A DNA stretch of 64,000 bases, taken from the NCBI RefSeq assembly GCF_013408795.1, contig NZ_JACCCC010000001.1, positions 2,976,001 to 3,040,000 on the forward strand, read 5' to 3'. The first letter of the stretch is position 1. Each line of letters begins with the position of its first letter. The stretch is from Spinactinospora alkalitolerans (GTDB lineage Bacteria > Actinomycetota > Actinomycetes > Streptosporangiales > Streptosporangiaceae). The position numbers and the translations under genes were made by a program. Positions 17,569 to 26,621 of the stretch are shown in pieces. The notes under the pieces were generated by a model that made no database searches, had not been told where the DNA came from, and saw nothing but the letters and a program-made list of their open reading frames with translations.

Positions 17569-18063
17569 ATGTCCACACCAACGCGAGGAAAGCCGCGCTC
17601 ACGCCATGGTCGTAACCTGATCGCGGGCATCCTGCTCGGCTTGGGCACCGCCGCCTTCATCGACGAGATGGTCTTTCACCAGCTCCTGCACTGGCACCAC
17701 TTCTACGACCTGTCCACCAGCGACGTGGGACTGGTCTCGGACGGACTCTTCCACGCCTTCAGCTGGTTCGCCACCGTCGCCTCGCTGCTGATGGTCGCCG
17801 CGCTGCGCCGCGAACACACCTTCTGGGGCGCGGCCTTCACCGCCGGGTGGCTGACCGGGGCAGGGTTCTTCCAGCTCTACGACGGATTGGTCCAGCACAA
17901 GGTGATGGGCATACACCAGATCCGCTACGGCGTGAACCTGGTGCCCTACGACGTGACGTGGAACGTCATCGCCGCCGTCCTGCTCCTCGCTGGAATCGTG
18001 CTGTGGATCGTCACCGCACGACGCGCGGGCCGGTCCGCAAAACCCACCAGGGCCCAGGCCTGA
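17569..18063 (+). CDS. DUF2243 membrane protein
   Basis: This 164-residue integral membrane protein has four hydrophobic segments. Conserved charged and His residues lie within or near them (FIDEMVFHQLLHWHHFYD, VSDGLFHAFSW, GFFQLYDGLVQHKVMGIHQI), the hallmark of the DUF2243 family and suggestive of metal or haem binding. Its stop is 3 bp before the next start, so the two genes form an operon. In actinobacteria DUF2243 commonly precedes a CtaG-like protein, as here. Its function is unknown. Confidence 0.85.
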   Translation: MSTPTRGKPRSRHGRNLIAGILLGLGTAAFIDEMVFHQLLHWHHFYDLSTSDVGLVSDGLFHAFSWFATVASLLMVAALRREHTFWGAAFTAGWLTGAGFFQLYDGLVQHKVMGIHQIRYGVNLVPYDVTWNVIAAVLLLAGIVLWIVTARRAGRSAKPTRAQA

Positions 18064-18066
18064 CCC

Positions 18067-18873
18067 ATGGACCACCACGAACACCACGTCCCGGGGGCCG
18101 CCTGGCTCAGCCCGGGAGAATCGGCGACAGCGCTCCTGTTGGTGACCACCCTGGTGGCCTACGCGGTAGCGGTGGCGATCCTGCACAGGCGCGGCACCTC
18201 CTGGCCGGTCGCCCGCACTGTGTCCTGGGCGGCAGGCCTGCTGTGCGTGGGCGTGGCCCTGGTCGGCCCCTTGACCGAACGGGCCCACCACGACTTCACC
18301 GTCCACATGGCCGGACACGTCCTGTTGGGAATGCTGGGGCCGCTCCTGCTGGTGTTGGCGGCCCCGATCACCCTGGCCCTGCGGGTACTACCGGTGCGGA
18401 CGACCCGCCCCCTCGCCCGGCTGCTGTCCTCACTTCCACTGGCGGTGCTGACGAACCCGTTCGTGGCAGGGGTGCTCAACATCGGCGGACTGTGGGTGCT
18501 CTACCGAACCGGCCTGTACACCGTGATGCACACCGATCCGTTGGTGCACGCTCTGATCCACGCGCACGTGCTGGCCGCCGGATACCTGTTCACCTTCGCC
18601 GTCCTGGGCGGCCCCGACCCGGCGCCGCACCGGCCCTCCCCGCCGTGGCGGGCAGCGGCGCTGGTCCTGGCGATCGCCGCGCACAACATCCTCGCCAAAA
18701 CCCTCTATGCCGCCCCGCCCGAGGGGGTCCCCGCCGAACAGGCGCGCGCGGGGGCCGAGCTGATGTACTACGCGGGTGCGCCGGTGGAGATCGCGCTGAT
18801 CTTCCTGGTGTGCCGCCCCTGGATCCTGCCACGCAGGAAGGCCTCGAACGCCGTTGGGTTCGAGGCCGTGTAG
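18067..18873 (+). CDS. ctaG: CtaG-type cytochrome c oxidase assembly factor
   Basis: This 268-residue protein has about seven membrane helices and the caa3_CtaG family's His-rich positions: HDFTVHMAGHVLLGMLGPLL, DPLVHALIHAHVLAAGYLF and AAHNILAKTLY. CtaG is needed to build the copper centre of the caa3/aa3 oxidase. It is coupled to the DUF2243 gene. Sulfide poisons haem-copper oxidases, so its place at the edge of a sulfide-response island may be meaningful (inference). A 10-bp perfect hairpin (18840-18849 with 18858-18867) overlaps the last codons and is a probable terminator. Confidence 0.85.
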   Translation: MDHHEHHVPGAAWLSPGESATALLLVTTLVAYAVAVAILHRRGTSWPVARTVSWAAGLLCVGVALVGPLTERAHHDFTVHMAGHVLLGMLGPLLLVLAAPITLALRVLPVRTTRPLARLLSSLPLAVLTNPFVAGVLNIGGLWVLYRTGLYTVMHTDPLVHALIHAHVLAAGYLFTFAVLGGPDPAPHRPSPPWRAAALVLAIAAHNILAKTLYAAPPEGVPAEQARAGAELMYYAGAPVEIALIFLVCRPWILPRRKASNAVGFEAV

Positions 18874-18876
18874 GGT

Positions 18877-19152
18877 TCACGATGCCGAGTCCACCACAGG
18901 CACCGGAGGATACGGTCGCTGGTCCCTCCCCATCGCCCACAGCACGTTCATCCGTTGCCTGGTCGGGCACAACACCGTCTGAGAGGCGGCAGTGCCCGCG
19001 AAGCCCATGGATGGCACTTTCGTCATCAGCCTCACCCGGTCCCCGGGAGCCACCCACCCATTCTTCAGGCGGACCATGCCCAGGTGCTGGGCGGCGGCGA
19101 TGAGTTCGCCGATGAAGGTTCTCGCCAGCACGCGGCGCTCTCCCCAACACAA
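18877..19152 (-). CDS. hypothetical protein
   Basis: A 91-residue frame with moderate codon bias (LARTFIGELIAAAQHLGMVR, WVAPGDRVRLMTKV) but no family I recognise. It may be a relic associated with the truncated recombinase on the same strand. Its start and reality are uncertain. The GAGGTT/AACCTC inverted repeat at 19158-19178 lies just upstream. Confidence 0.35.
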   Translation of the reverse strand: MCWGERRVLARTFIGELIAAAQHLGMVRLKNGWVAPGDRVRLMTKVPSMGFAGTAASQTVLCPTRQRMNVLWAMGRDQRPYPPVPVVDSAS

Positions 19153-19190
19153 GACCCGAGGTTTGCGCTACTAACCTCATGGTGTTTGTG

Positions 19191-19868
19191 TCATGGGCTT
19201 GGGGTCGTTGGGTTCCGGGCCCAGAAGGGGGAGACGGTCTCGGCGTGCGCGGCGAGGTAGTCGCTCCACTCCCTTCGGGCGATGGAGGCCCACCGGGTGG
19301 CGGTGCTGACATGCATACCCACCAGCTCGGCCAGGATCGGCGCGGGCAGGTCGGCCAGCAGAGCCACCAGGGCGGCGTTGCGGGCCGGGCGAGCGGCCAT
19401 GCCCATGTCGGCGAACCACTCGCTCATCCGGGCCGGCGTGACCGGCATCCCCGGCAGGCCGCCGGGGAACAGCCACACCCGTTCGGGTTCGGGGGCGAGC
19501 GTGCCCAGCGGAACGTAGGGATCGCTCACCTGGCGGTGCAGCAGCACGGCGAGCTTGGGCGGGATGAACAGGGCGTGGGTGTCCAGATCCAGATAGGTGT
19601 GTCCGTCCTCGATACGGACCTGGTCGGTGCGCAGGTGGCGGATCTGGGTGGCGGGCAGGCCGAACAGCAGCACCAAGGCCCCGGCCAGACGGGAACGCAC
19701 CGGCCAGGCTTCCTCGTCCAGGCAGCGGGCGAGCAGGCCGCGGCGTTCGTCCTGGTCCATGTACCGCACGGGCAGGCCGCAGGTCCGGTGCGGGACGCTC
19801 ACCACCGGCGTCAGGCCGCTTTTTGAAGAACATCTCCCCATGGGATCGGCGGTGTAACGCTTAGCCAC
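19191..19868 (-). pseudogene. truncated tyrosine-recombinase-like protein
   Basis: A 225-residue frame resembles the C-terminal half of actinobacterial XerD-like integrases (RSRLAGALVLLFGLPATQIR, LRTDQV, a strand with DGHTYLDLD, and an ILAELVGMHVSTATRWASIA end helix). The canonical catalytic R-H-R-H-Y set is not convincingly present, and the N-terminal DNA-binding half is missing. The stretch before about residue 35 does not fit the family. It lies at the right edge of the sulfur island, mirrored by the serine-recombinase fragment at the left edge. Confidence 0.55.
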
Positions 19869-20141
19869 CCCTCAGTGAGATTTTCGCCGTACTAGGTATT
19901 TGAGGCGGCATTGGTCAGCGATGTGCCGGCTCGTGGCTTTGCCCCACGACCTCGGCGACCGGGTATCGCTGTCTCAGTGGGGATCTCCAAACGTACGTCT
20001 TCAGCCGCGATCACAGGGAAACACGGCCGTGCTTGGTCAGATGACGCCGGCTCCGCCACCGGTGAATCAAGGACCGTTGACCTCAAGCGCGCTTGAACTT
20101 GTAGTGTGCTCGTCGACCTGACATTCGACCGAGGATCTGCG

Positions 20142-21074
20142 ATGCCCGAGACGGGTGGCCTCGAAAACGCCGCCAAGCTGGCGTTGACGGCTTTCTTCTG
20201 GTGGCGCACCGATATCCAGCACGAAGTATGCGAGGCCTACTGGCGCGACGTACACGGGATCATGTTCTCCCGCGTACCGGGCCTGTGGCAGTGTCGACAG
20301 CTCCGCCTTGCAGCCAACCGTCCCGATCTCTGGCCAGCAGTCCAGGGCATCTCGCTTGAAGCGCCGGAAGCGGCTCAGCCTCAGGGCATGTCCCACGGGC
20401 TCTTCCTGTCCGAGGCCGACCTGGCCGCGTTCGGTCGCAATCCGATCGCGATGGAGACCATCCCCAACGACGCACACAACTTCATCAGCCGCATCGGTGC
20501 CCAGCTGTCGCCTCCGGACAGCGGCCGAACGCTTGTCGACCGCATCAACGATCCCGCTATGCAGGGCGCTCCCCCAGTGCCAACCTTTGTGCTCTGCTTC
20601 GTTTCAAGAGCGGGAGCCACGTCGGCCGAGACGTTCCATCGCTACCTGACCGAGCACGTTGCACGCCCGTGGAGCGGGCATCCAGGCGTCATGCGTTTAC
20701 GCGTTGAGCCGCTTCCCCCTTACGAGCAGTCGGCAATGAGCTCGCCTGGTGTGGCGCACCAATGGCCGAGTGACGAGACCTACCTTGGCTGGATCGAGCT
20801 GGCGGTGCGCAACGAGGGCGTTGTCGGCGATCTCCTGGAGGTCACGGCCGCCGACGAACTTGGTAAACAGGTCAGGGCTGTCCATACCTACCCGGTACGT
20901 GAGATCTACACGATCATCTCCGCGGGACGGCCGACCGAGGTCGGTCTCCGCGGTTATCCGGCAGTGCAGACAATCATTGCCGCAGGCGCAGACGATCAGC
21001 GCGGTGAGGCCGTCCTGAATCTCCTCTTCGGCGATGCCGTACGCGGCCTGGATCAGCTCAGGCCGCGAACCTGA
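20142..21074 (+). CDS. EthD-like ferredoxin-fold protein
   Basis: About 310 residues appear to hold two dimeric alpha-beta-barrel repeats: one around WWRTDIQHEVCEAYWRDVHG and a second around FVLCFVSRAGATSAETFHRY followed by LTEHVARPW. The spaced Tyr-x-x-H...H pattern is like EthD-type proteins that bind or rearrange small hydrophobic substrates. The ATG at 20142 with GAGGA upstream is preferred to one at 20106. Its base composition is somewhat less GC-biased than that of its neighbours. No partner genes are evident. Confidence 0.6.
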   Translation: MPETGGLENAAKLALTAFFWWRTDIQHEVCEAYWRDVHGIMFSRVPGLWQCRQLRLAANRPDLWPAVQGISLEAPEAAQPQGMSHGLFLSEADLAAFGRNPIAMETIPNDAHNFISRIGAQLSPPDSGRTLVDRINDPAMQGAPPVPTFVLCFVSRAGATSAETFHRYLTEHVARPWSGHPGVMRLRVEPLPPYEQSAMSSPGVAHQWPSDETYLGWIELAVRNEGVVGDLLEVTAADELGKQVRAVHTYPVREIYTIISAGRPTEVGLRGYPAVQTIIAAGADDQRGEAVLNLLFGDAVRGLDQLRPRT

Positions 21075-21691
21075 ACACGTCGCGGCCGGTACCCGACAAT
21101 CGTCGCCGCCCGCGGCCGGCGAACGGTGACCGGCGCTCGCTGTGACGTGTAACGCTTACGGATCCCTTCCGTACGTACGGGTGAGGTCCCTCAGCGAGAC
21201 GAGCTCGGGAGGACGTTTGCTCATGTCCACGGAAGCGTCCGCAGGGGTCGATCTGCTCGTCGGAGAGGTATTCATGCGGCGTGGCCACGAACGCAGGGTC
21301 CGCACATCGGGCGAAGCGTCGCCGTCGCCGAACCGTCGCCCAGGTCACGGCTCTACCGCTAAATCCTGTAGTGATCCTCCTCGCTCCCCCGTACACCCAG
21401 GGGCCGGTGTCGCGCTCACCGATGAAGCCCGAGGGGAAGCCGCGATCGAAGGCGGCCGCCGACCTGGTCGACGCCCCGGGCCGGACCCTTCTGTAACGCC
21501 GCCGGGAGCGGGGCGTCCGCGCCTCGCGCCCGGTCCCCGTCCGTCTCCTCCTGGACCACCGGATATGCCGAGTCACTGATTCGACGAAGAGCGCCCTGCC
21601 CCCGCTGAAACGCGCTTCGGAGCAACGACGCGGCACACGAGCCACCGCCCGCCGCGGGAGCGGCGGGCGGTGGCTCGGCCGGACGGCGCGT
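21075..21691. other. gene-less region before the beta-galactosidase terminus
   Basis: Six hundred bases carry only overlapping, low-complexity Arg-rich frames with no recognisable domain. They look like degraded coding DNA. Confidence 0.5.
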
Positions 21692-24600
21692 TCAGTCCGC
21701 GGGCAGCGCCTTCAGCGCGACGGCGAAGGAGCGGGTCGCCGGCCACAGCGCGTGCCGGGGCAGCACGTCCAGGCCGCAGGCCCGTGAACCGAGCCCGTGC
21801 TGCGCGGCGTCGAGGTACAGGTGCACTCCCGTACTCTCCGGCAGCTCATGTGCGTGGGCCGCCGCGGCGAGCTCCTGGGCGGTGTGCCGGCTCGCCGTGA
21901 AGCCGACCCGCGATTCGCCCACCGACCGCGCCGCCAGGCCCGGCGCCGCCCCGGTCAGCCGCACCCACCGGGTCTGGGAACGGTGGCCGGACTCCTGCGG
22001 CCGGGAGTAGGCCACGGCCAGTTCGTCGATCGGCGCGCCGTAGGTGCCCACCAGCGCCGCTCGGCGGGAGTCCGGGTAGGACTCCTGCGGTCCGGTGCCG
22101 AACCACTCGGCCCGGCGCAGCCCGCCGGGCAGGTCCAGGCGGATGCCCAGCCGCGGCCAGGTGCAGTCCCAGCCCGGCGTGGGCACGGCGTCCACGTGCA
22201 CGAAGACCTCGTCGCCGTCGGAGGTGTAGGCCACGGTCACGTCCACGCCCAGCGAGGTGCCCGCGGCACCGGTGCGCGAGCGCACCACGAGCCGGTGCCC
22301 GTCGATCCGCACCGACTCGGTGCGGTGCAGCAGCCGGTCCAGGCCCCGCTCGCGCCACCTCTGGGCCGACGACGGCGCATCGGTTCCGGCGCCGTCGGTC
22401 AGGGCCGGGTCGGCCTCCTCGTAGGCGTGCGGGGCCGTACCCCGGTCGTTGTCGGTGGGGGCGCGCCACAGCTCCGGGAACGCTCCGCTCACCTCCAGCT
22501 CACCCAGGCGCAGCAGGTGACCGGTGACGGCGTCCACGCGGGCCGGGCCGACGGCGATCACGTCGCCCTCGCGCGCCGGGCGCACCGACCGCGCAGGCCC
22601 CGGAGGCCGCACCGCGGGCGGTCGCGGCCCGCCGCCGCGCAGTGGCGCGGCGGTGCAGTCCACCTGGTGGGCGGCGACCCGGTGCCCGGCCGGGGCCCAC
22701 GCGGTCGCCTCGGCCAGCTCGGCGGTGAGCGTCACCGACACCTCGCCGCCGCCCGCCTCGCGCAGCGCGGCCGGCAGGGCCGGTGGGGCGTCGACCTCGG
22801 CCCGCCGCCCCGGTGCGACAACGGGGACGGGCACCCGGCCGTCCGCCGTGACCGCGCCGTCGACCTGGACGCTCCAGGCCACGCGCAGGTCGGCGGTGTC
22901 GGCGCTGTGCCTGCGGCTGCTCAGCGTGATCCGCCCGGTGGCCGGGTCGAGGTCGAGACGGACGGGCGCGACGACGGCGGCGAACTCGGCCAGCCCCGGA
23001 GAAGGGGTGTCGTCGGACAGGACGAGCCCGTCCATGACGAAGTTGCCGTCGTGGACCGGTTCGCCGAAGTCCCCGCCGTAGGCGAAGTACTCGGTGCCCT
23101 CGGGGGTGCGCGTGCGCAGGCCGTGGTCGCGCCATTCCCAGACGAAACCGCCGTGCAGGCGCGGGTAGCGGTCGAACAGCTCCTCGTAGTCGCTGATCGC
23201 GCCGGGGCCGTTGCCCATCGCGTGGACGTACTCGCACAGCACGAAGGGACGGCTGCGGATGCGGGCGGCCTGGGCGGGGCCGGCGGCCCGTACGGGGCCG
23301 GACTCCTCGCCGACGGCCGCGCACTCCTGCAGCGTGGGGTACATGCGGGAGTAGACGTCGGTGTAGTCCCCGGTGCGGTCGCCCTCGTAGTGCACCGGGC
23401 GGTCCGGGTCGCGCCGGTGCACCCAGGCCGACATCAGGGCGAGGTTGCGCCCGGTACCGGCCTCGTTGCCGAGTGACCACATGACCACGCTGGGATGGTT
23501 CTTGTCCCGCTCGACGGTGCGGCGGATGCGGTCGAGGCAGGCCTGCTCCCACCGGGGGTCGTCGCTGGGGTTGTCGCGCCAGCCGGCCTGCTCGAAGCCG
23601 TGGGTCTCCAGGTCGCACTCGTCGACGACCCAGAAGCCCAACTCGTCGGCCAGGTCGAGCACGCCGGGGTGCGGCGGGTAGTGGCTGGTGCGGATGGCGT
23701 TGACGTTGTGCCGCTTCATCAGCGCCAGGTCGGCCCGCGCGTGCTCGGCGTCGAAGACCCGGCCCCGATCGGCCTGGATCTCGTGCCGGTTGACGCCGTG
23801 GAAGGTCACCGGCCGGCCGTTGACGAGGAACCGGTCCCCCTCGATGCGCACCGTGCGGAAACCCAGGTGCAGGCGGACCCGCTCCCCGGTGGCGGTGACG
23901 ACCGCCTCGTAGCGGCGGGGGGTCTCGGCGCTCCACGGCCGCACCGTGCCGACGTCGACGGCGCCCACGTCCTCGGCGCGCTCCCACCGCTGCTCCACGC
24001 CCAGCTCGGGGATTGACAGCACCACCGGGTAGGCGGCCGCGGGGGCGTCGATCTCGGCCTCGACGCGTCCGGCGCCCGTGGTGTGGTCGTACTCCGCGCG
24101 CAGCCAGACGTCGTCCAGCCGGGCGGCGGGGCGGGCCAGGAGCGTCACCTCCCGGAAGATGCCGGGCAGCCACCACTGGTCCTGGTCTTCGAGGTAGCTG
24201 GCCGACGACCACTGGTGCACGCGCACCACCAGCAGGTTCTCCCCGCTGCGCAGGGCGCCGGTGACGTCGAACTCCTGCACCAGCCGACTGCCCTTGCCCA
24301 CCCCGATCTCGGTGCCGTTGAGCCACACCCGGTAGGTGGACTCCACGCCGTCGAAGCGCAGCAGCACCCGGTCCGCGTCGGCCCACGCCCCGCCGGCGGG
24401 CACGGTGAAGCGGCGGCGGTGGTCGCCGGTGGGGTTCGCCGTCGGCACGCGGGGCGGGTCCACCGGGAAGGGGTAGCGGACGTTGGTGTACCAGGGGCGC
24501 CCGTAGGCCCCGTCGCCGTGCAGCACCCAGTGGGACGGCACGGGCAGCTCATCCCAGGCGTCGTCGTCGTAGTCCTCGCGCCACGTCTCCTCCCCCGGCT

Positions 24601-24736
24601 CGGCCGTGGGCCAGAGCCGGAAGCGCCACCGGCCGCTGAGGTCCAGGGCGGGGGCGTCGGTGCACAGGCGGGCGCGCGGGGCGGTGCGGCCGCCCGCGCC
24701 GGGGGTGAAGTCCTCGTAGTAGGCCAGGTCGGTCAC
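21692..24736 (-). CDS. lacZ: beta-galactosidase, glycoside hydrolase family 2
   Basis: This 1014-residue cytosolic enzyme has the LacZ architecture: sugar-binding domain (PSHWVLHGDGAYGRPWYTNV), immunoglobulin-like domain, TIM-barrel catalytic domain and C-terminal beta-sandwich (Bgal_small_N). The acid/base Glu is in MWSLGNEAGTGRN, the nucleophile Glu in FVLCEYVHAMGNGPG, and the HHYPPH-like loop is NAIRTSHYPPHPGVLD. Its length equals that of classical LacZ. It is the last gene of a minus-strand operon with a sugar ABC transporter, 66 bp downstream of the permease. It hydrolyses the imported beta-galactoside. Confidence 0.95.
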   Translation of the reverse strand: MTDLAYYEDFTPGAGGRTAPRARLCTDAPALDLSGRWRFRLWPTAEPGEETWREDYDDDAWDELPVPSHWVLHGDGAYGRPWYTNVRYPFPVDPPRVPTANPTGDHRRRFTVPAGGAWADADRVLLRFDGVESTYRVWLNGTEIGVGKGSRLVQEFDVTGALRSGENLLVVRVHQWSSASYLEDQDQWWLPGIFREVTLLARPAARLDDVWLRAEYDHTTGAGRVEAEIDAPAAAYPVVLSIPELGVEQRWERAEDVGAVDVGTVRPWSAETPRRYEAVVTATGERVRLHLGFRTVRIEGDRFLVNGRPVTFHGVNRHEIQADRGRVFDAEHARADLALMKRHNVNAIRTSHYPPHPGVLDLADELGFWVVDECDLETHGFEQAGWRDNPSDDPRWEQACLDRIRRTVERDKNHPSVVMWSLGNEAGTGRNLALMSAWVHRRDPDRPVHYEGDRTGDYTDVYSRMYPTLQECAAVGEESGPVRAAGPAQAARIRSRPFVLCEYVHAMGNGPGAISDYEELFDRYPRLHGGFVWEWRDHGLRTRTPEGTEYFAYGGDFGEPVHDGNFVMDGLVLSDDTPSPGLAEFAAVVAPVRLDLDPATGRITLSSRRHSADTADLRVAWSVQVDGAVTADGRVPVPVVAPGRRAEVDAPPALPAALREAGGGEVSVTLTAELAEATAWAPAGHRVAAHQVDCTAAPLRGGGPRPPAVRPPGPARSVRPAREGDVIAVGPARVDAVTGHLLRLGELEVSGAFPELWRAPTDNDRGTAPHAYEEADPALTDGAGTDAPSSAQRWRERGLDRLLHRTESVRIDGHRLVVRSRTGAAGTSLGVDVTVAYTSDGDEVFVHVDAVPTPGWDCTWPRLGIRLDLPGGLRRAEWFGTGPQESYPDSRRAALVGTYGAPIDELAVAYSRPQESGHRSQTRWVRLTGAAPGLAARSVGESRVGFTASRHTAQELAAAAHAHELPESTGVHLYLDAAQHGLGSRACGLDVLPRHALWPATRSFAVALKALPAD

Positions 24737-24801
24737 TGATGGTCCTCCAGCGTGGTGGTGCGGTGAACAGGCGGGGCGCGGTGGCGGCCGCGGTCGGTCG
24801 G

Positions 24802-25737
24802 CTACTCCTTGACCGCGCCGTCGGTGAACCCGCCGCGCCAGAACCGCTGCAGGACGAGCATGGCGGCGATCAGCGGCACGATCGAGACCAGGACCCCGCC
24901 GGTGGTGAGCTGGTAGAACTCCGGCAGGCGCTGGACCTGGCTGTACCAGTTGTTCAGGCCCAACGTGATCGGATACAGGTCCTGGTCGGCGAGCATGACC
25001 AGCGGCAGGAAGTAGTTGTTCCAGATTCCGACGAGCTGGAACAGGAAGACGGTCACCATGGCCGGGACCATGGCGCGCAGCCCCAGAGTGTGGAAGATGC
25101 GCATCTCACCGGCGCCGTCGATCCGCGCCGCCTCGATGACCGAGTCCGGCACGGTGGCGGTGGCGTAGATCCGGCACAGGAAGAAGCCGAAGGGCGACAC
25201 CACCGAGGGGATCAGCACGCTCCAGTAGGTGTTGGTCAGTCCCAGCTCGCTGAACAGCAGGAACAGCGGCAGCGCCGTGGCCGTGGCCGGAACCAGCACG
25301 CCGCCGAGGACCAGCCCGAAGACGAGCTCGCGCCCGCGGAAGGCGTACTTGGCCAGCGCGTACCCGCCCGCCGCTGCGAAGTAGGTGGCGATCAGGCCGC
25401 CCACGCCGACGTAGAGGACGCTGTTGGCGAACCACCGCAGGAATATCCCGCCGTCGTAGGTGAAGACCTGGACGAGGTTCTGCCAGAGGTTGATCTCCGG
25501 GGCGAACCAGAAGCCGTTGGTGGAGAACAGGTCCTCGGTGGTCTTGGTGGCCGCCACCACGATCCAGTAGATCGGGACGAGGAAGTACAGGCTGACGACG
25601 GTCAGGATCCCGGTGACCAGGATCGTCGACCGCGAGGTGCGGCGGGGCCGGCCGCGCTCGGCGGGCGGGGCGGGGGCCGCGGGGGCCGGGGCGCTCGGGG
25701 AGGCCTTCACACCCACTTCTTCCTTCGAGGTGCTCAC
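24802..25737 (-). CDS. sugar ABC transporter permease (MalG type)
   Basis: This 311-residue inner-membrane protein has about six helices after a Pro/Ala-rich cytosolic start. The EAA loop is VIEAARIDGAGEMRIFHTLG, the coupling motif for the ATPase. FFLPLVML and the end RFWRGGFTDGAVKE are typical of CUT1-family second permeases. The GTG at 25737 overlaps the previous TGA. There is no transporter ATPase in the operon, so a shared MsiK-type ATPase is probably used, as is common in actinobacteria. Confidence 0.9.
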   Translation of the reverse strand: MSTSKEEVGVKASPSAPAPAAPAPPAERGRPRRTSRSTILVTGILTVVSLYFLVPIYWIVVAATKTTEDLFSTNGFWFAPEINLWQNLVQVFTYDGGIFLRWFANSVLYVGVGGLIATYFAAAGGYALAKYAFRGRELVFGLVLGGVLVPATATALPLFLLFSELGLTNTYWSVLIPSVVSPFGFFLCRIYATATVPDSVIEAARIDGAGEMRIFHTLGLRAMVPAMVTVFLFQLVGIWNNYFLPLVMLADQDLYPITLGLNNWYSQVQRLPEFYQLTTGGVLVSIVPLIAAMLVLQRFWRGGFTDGAVKE

Positions 25738-26621
25738 TTCCCGCCTCCCTTCCGGTTGGTCAGGTAGAGGAACGCGAAGGACAGCACGAACGCCGTGAGC
25801 GCGATGAGCACCGCTTGGGCCGCCGCCACGTTGTAGGCGTTGTAGTTGAAGGCGGAGTTGTAGGCGGAGAGGTTCGGCGAGTAGTCGTTGTTGATCGCCG
25901 GGGAGACCGCCTGGAGCATCTGCGGCTCGGCGAAGAGCTGCAGGGTCCCGATGATCGAGAAGACGGTCGTGAGGACCAGCGCCGGGCGGATCAGGGGAAG
26001 CTGGATCAGCCGGGCGATGCGCCACGGCCCGGCGCCGTCCACCCGCGCCGCCTCGTAGAGGTCGCCGGGGATGGACTTGAGCTGGGCGACGATGATGAGC
26101 ATGTTGTAGCCGGCGTAGGTCCAGGTGACGATGTTGGCGATGGACCACAGCACGGTGCTCGGGCCGAGGAAGTCCAGCGTGATCCCGAAGCTCTCGGCGA
26201 TGTCGATGAACGGGCTCAGGCCCGGCACGTAGAGGAACGACCACAGGATGGTGGCGATGACGCCGGGCACGCCGTAGGGCATGAAGTAGGCCGCCCGGAA
26301 GAACTGCGGCCACTTCGCCGAGGCCGACTCCAGCAGCAGGGCCAGCGCGGTGGCCATGGCGATCATCACCGGGACCTGGACCACCCCGAACAGCAGCATC
26401 CGGCCGATGGAGGCGATGAACTCCGAGTTCTCCAGCGCCAGGGCGTAGTTGGCGAACCCGGCGAAGGTGGTGGTCGCCCCCTCCTCGCCGAAGAGCCCGG
26501 AGAGCCGCACCCGGGTGAAGCTCTGCCACACGGCGTAGAGGATCGGCAGCAGGAACGCCAGACCGAAGAAGGTCAGGAACGGCGCGAGCAGGAGCCAGGG
26601 GGCCCGTTTCTGGGAGTTCAT
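25734..26621 (-). CDS. sugar ABC transporter permease (MalF type)
   Basis: This 295-residue protein has about six helices and begins WLLLAPFLTFFGLAFLLPIL. The EAA loop is LYEAARVDGAGPWRIARLI. It pairs with the MalG-type permease next to it to form the channel. The ATG at 26621 overlaps the stop of the binding-protein gene (ATGA) and its own stop overlaps the next start, so the three transporter genes are translationally coupled. Confidence 0.9.
   Translation of the reverse strand: MNSQKRAPWLLLAPFLTFFGLAFLLPILYAVWQSFTRVRLSGLFGEEGATTTFAGFANYALALENSEFIASIGRMLLFGVVQVPVMIAMATALALLLESASAKWPQFFRAAYFMPYGVPGVIATILWSFLYVPGLSPFIDIAESFGITLDFLGPSTVLWSIANIVTWTYAGYNMLIIVAQLKSIPGDLYEAARVDGAGPWRIARLIQLPLIRPALVLTTVFSIIGTLQLFAEPQMLQAVSPAINNDYSPNLSAYNSAFNYNAYNVAAAQAVLIALTAFVLSFAFLYLTNRKGGGK

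Noticed and set aside
21058-21645. 195-codon minus-strand frame between the EthD-like gene and lacZ
   Set aside because: Arg-rich composition with no conserved pattern. Its end overlaps the EthD-like gene, so it is probably chance in GC-rich DNA.
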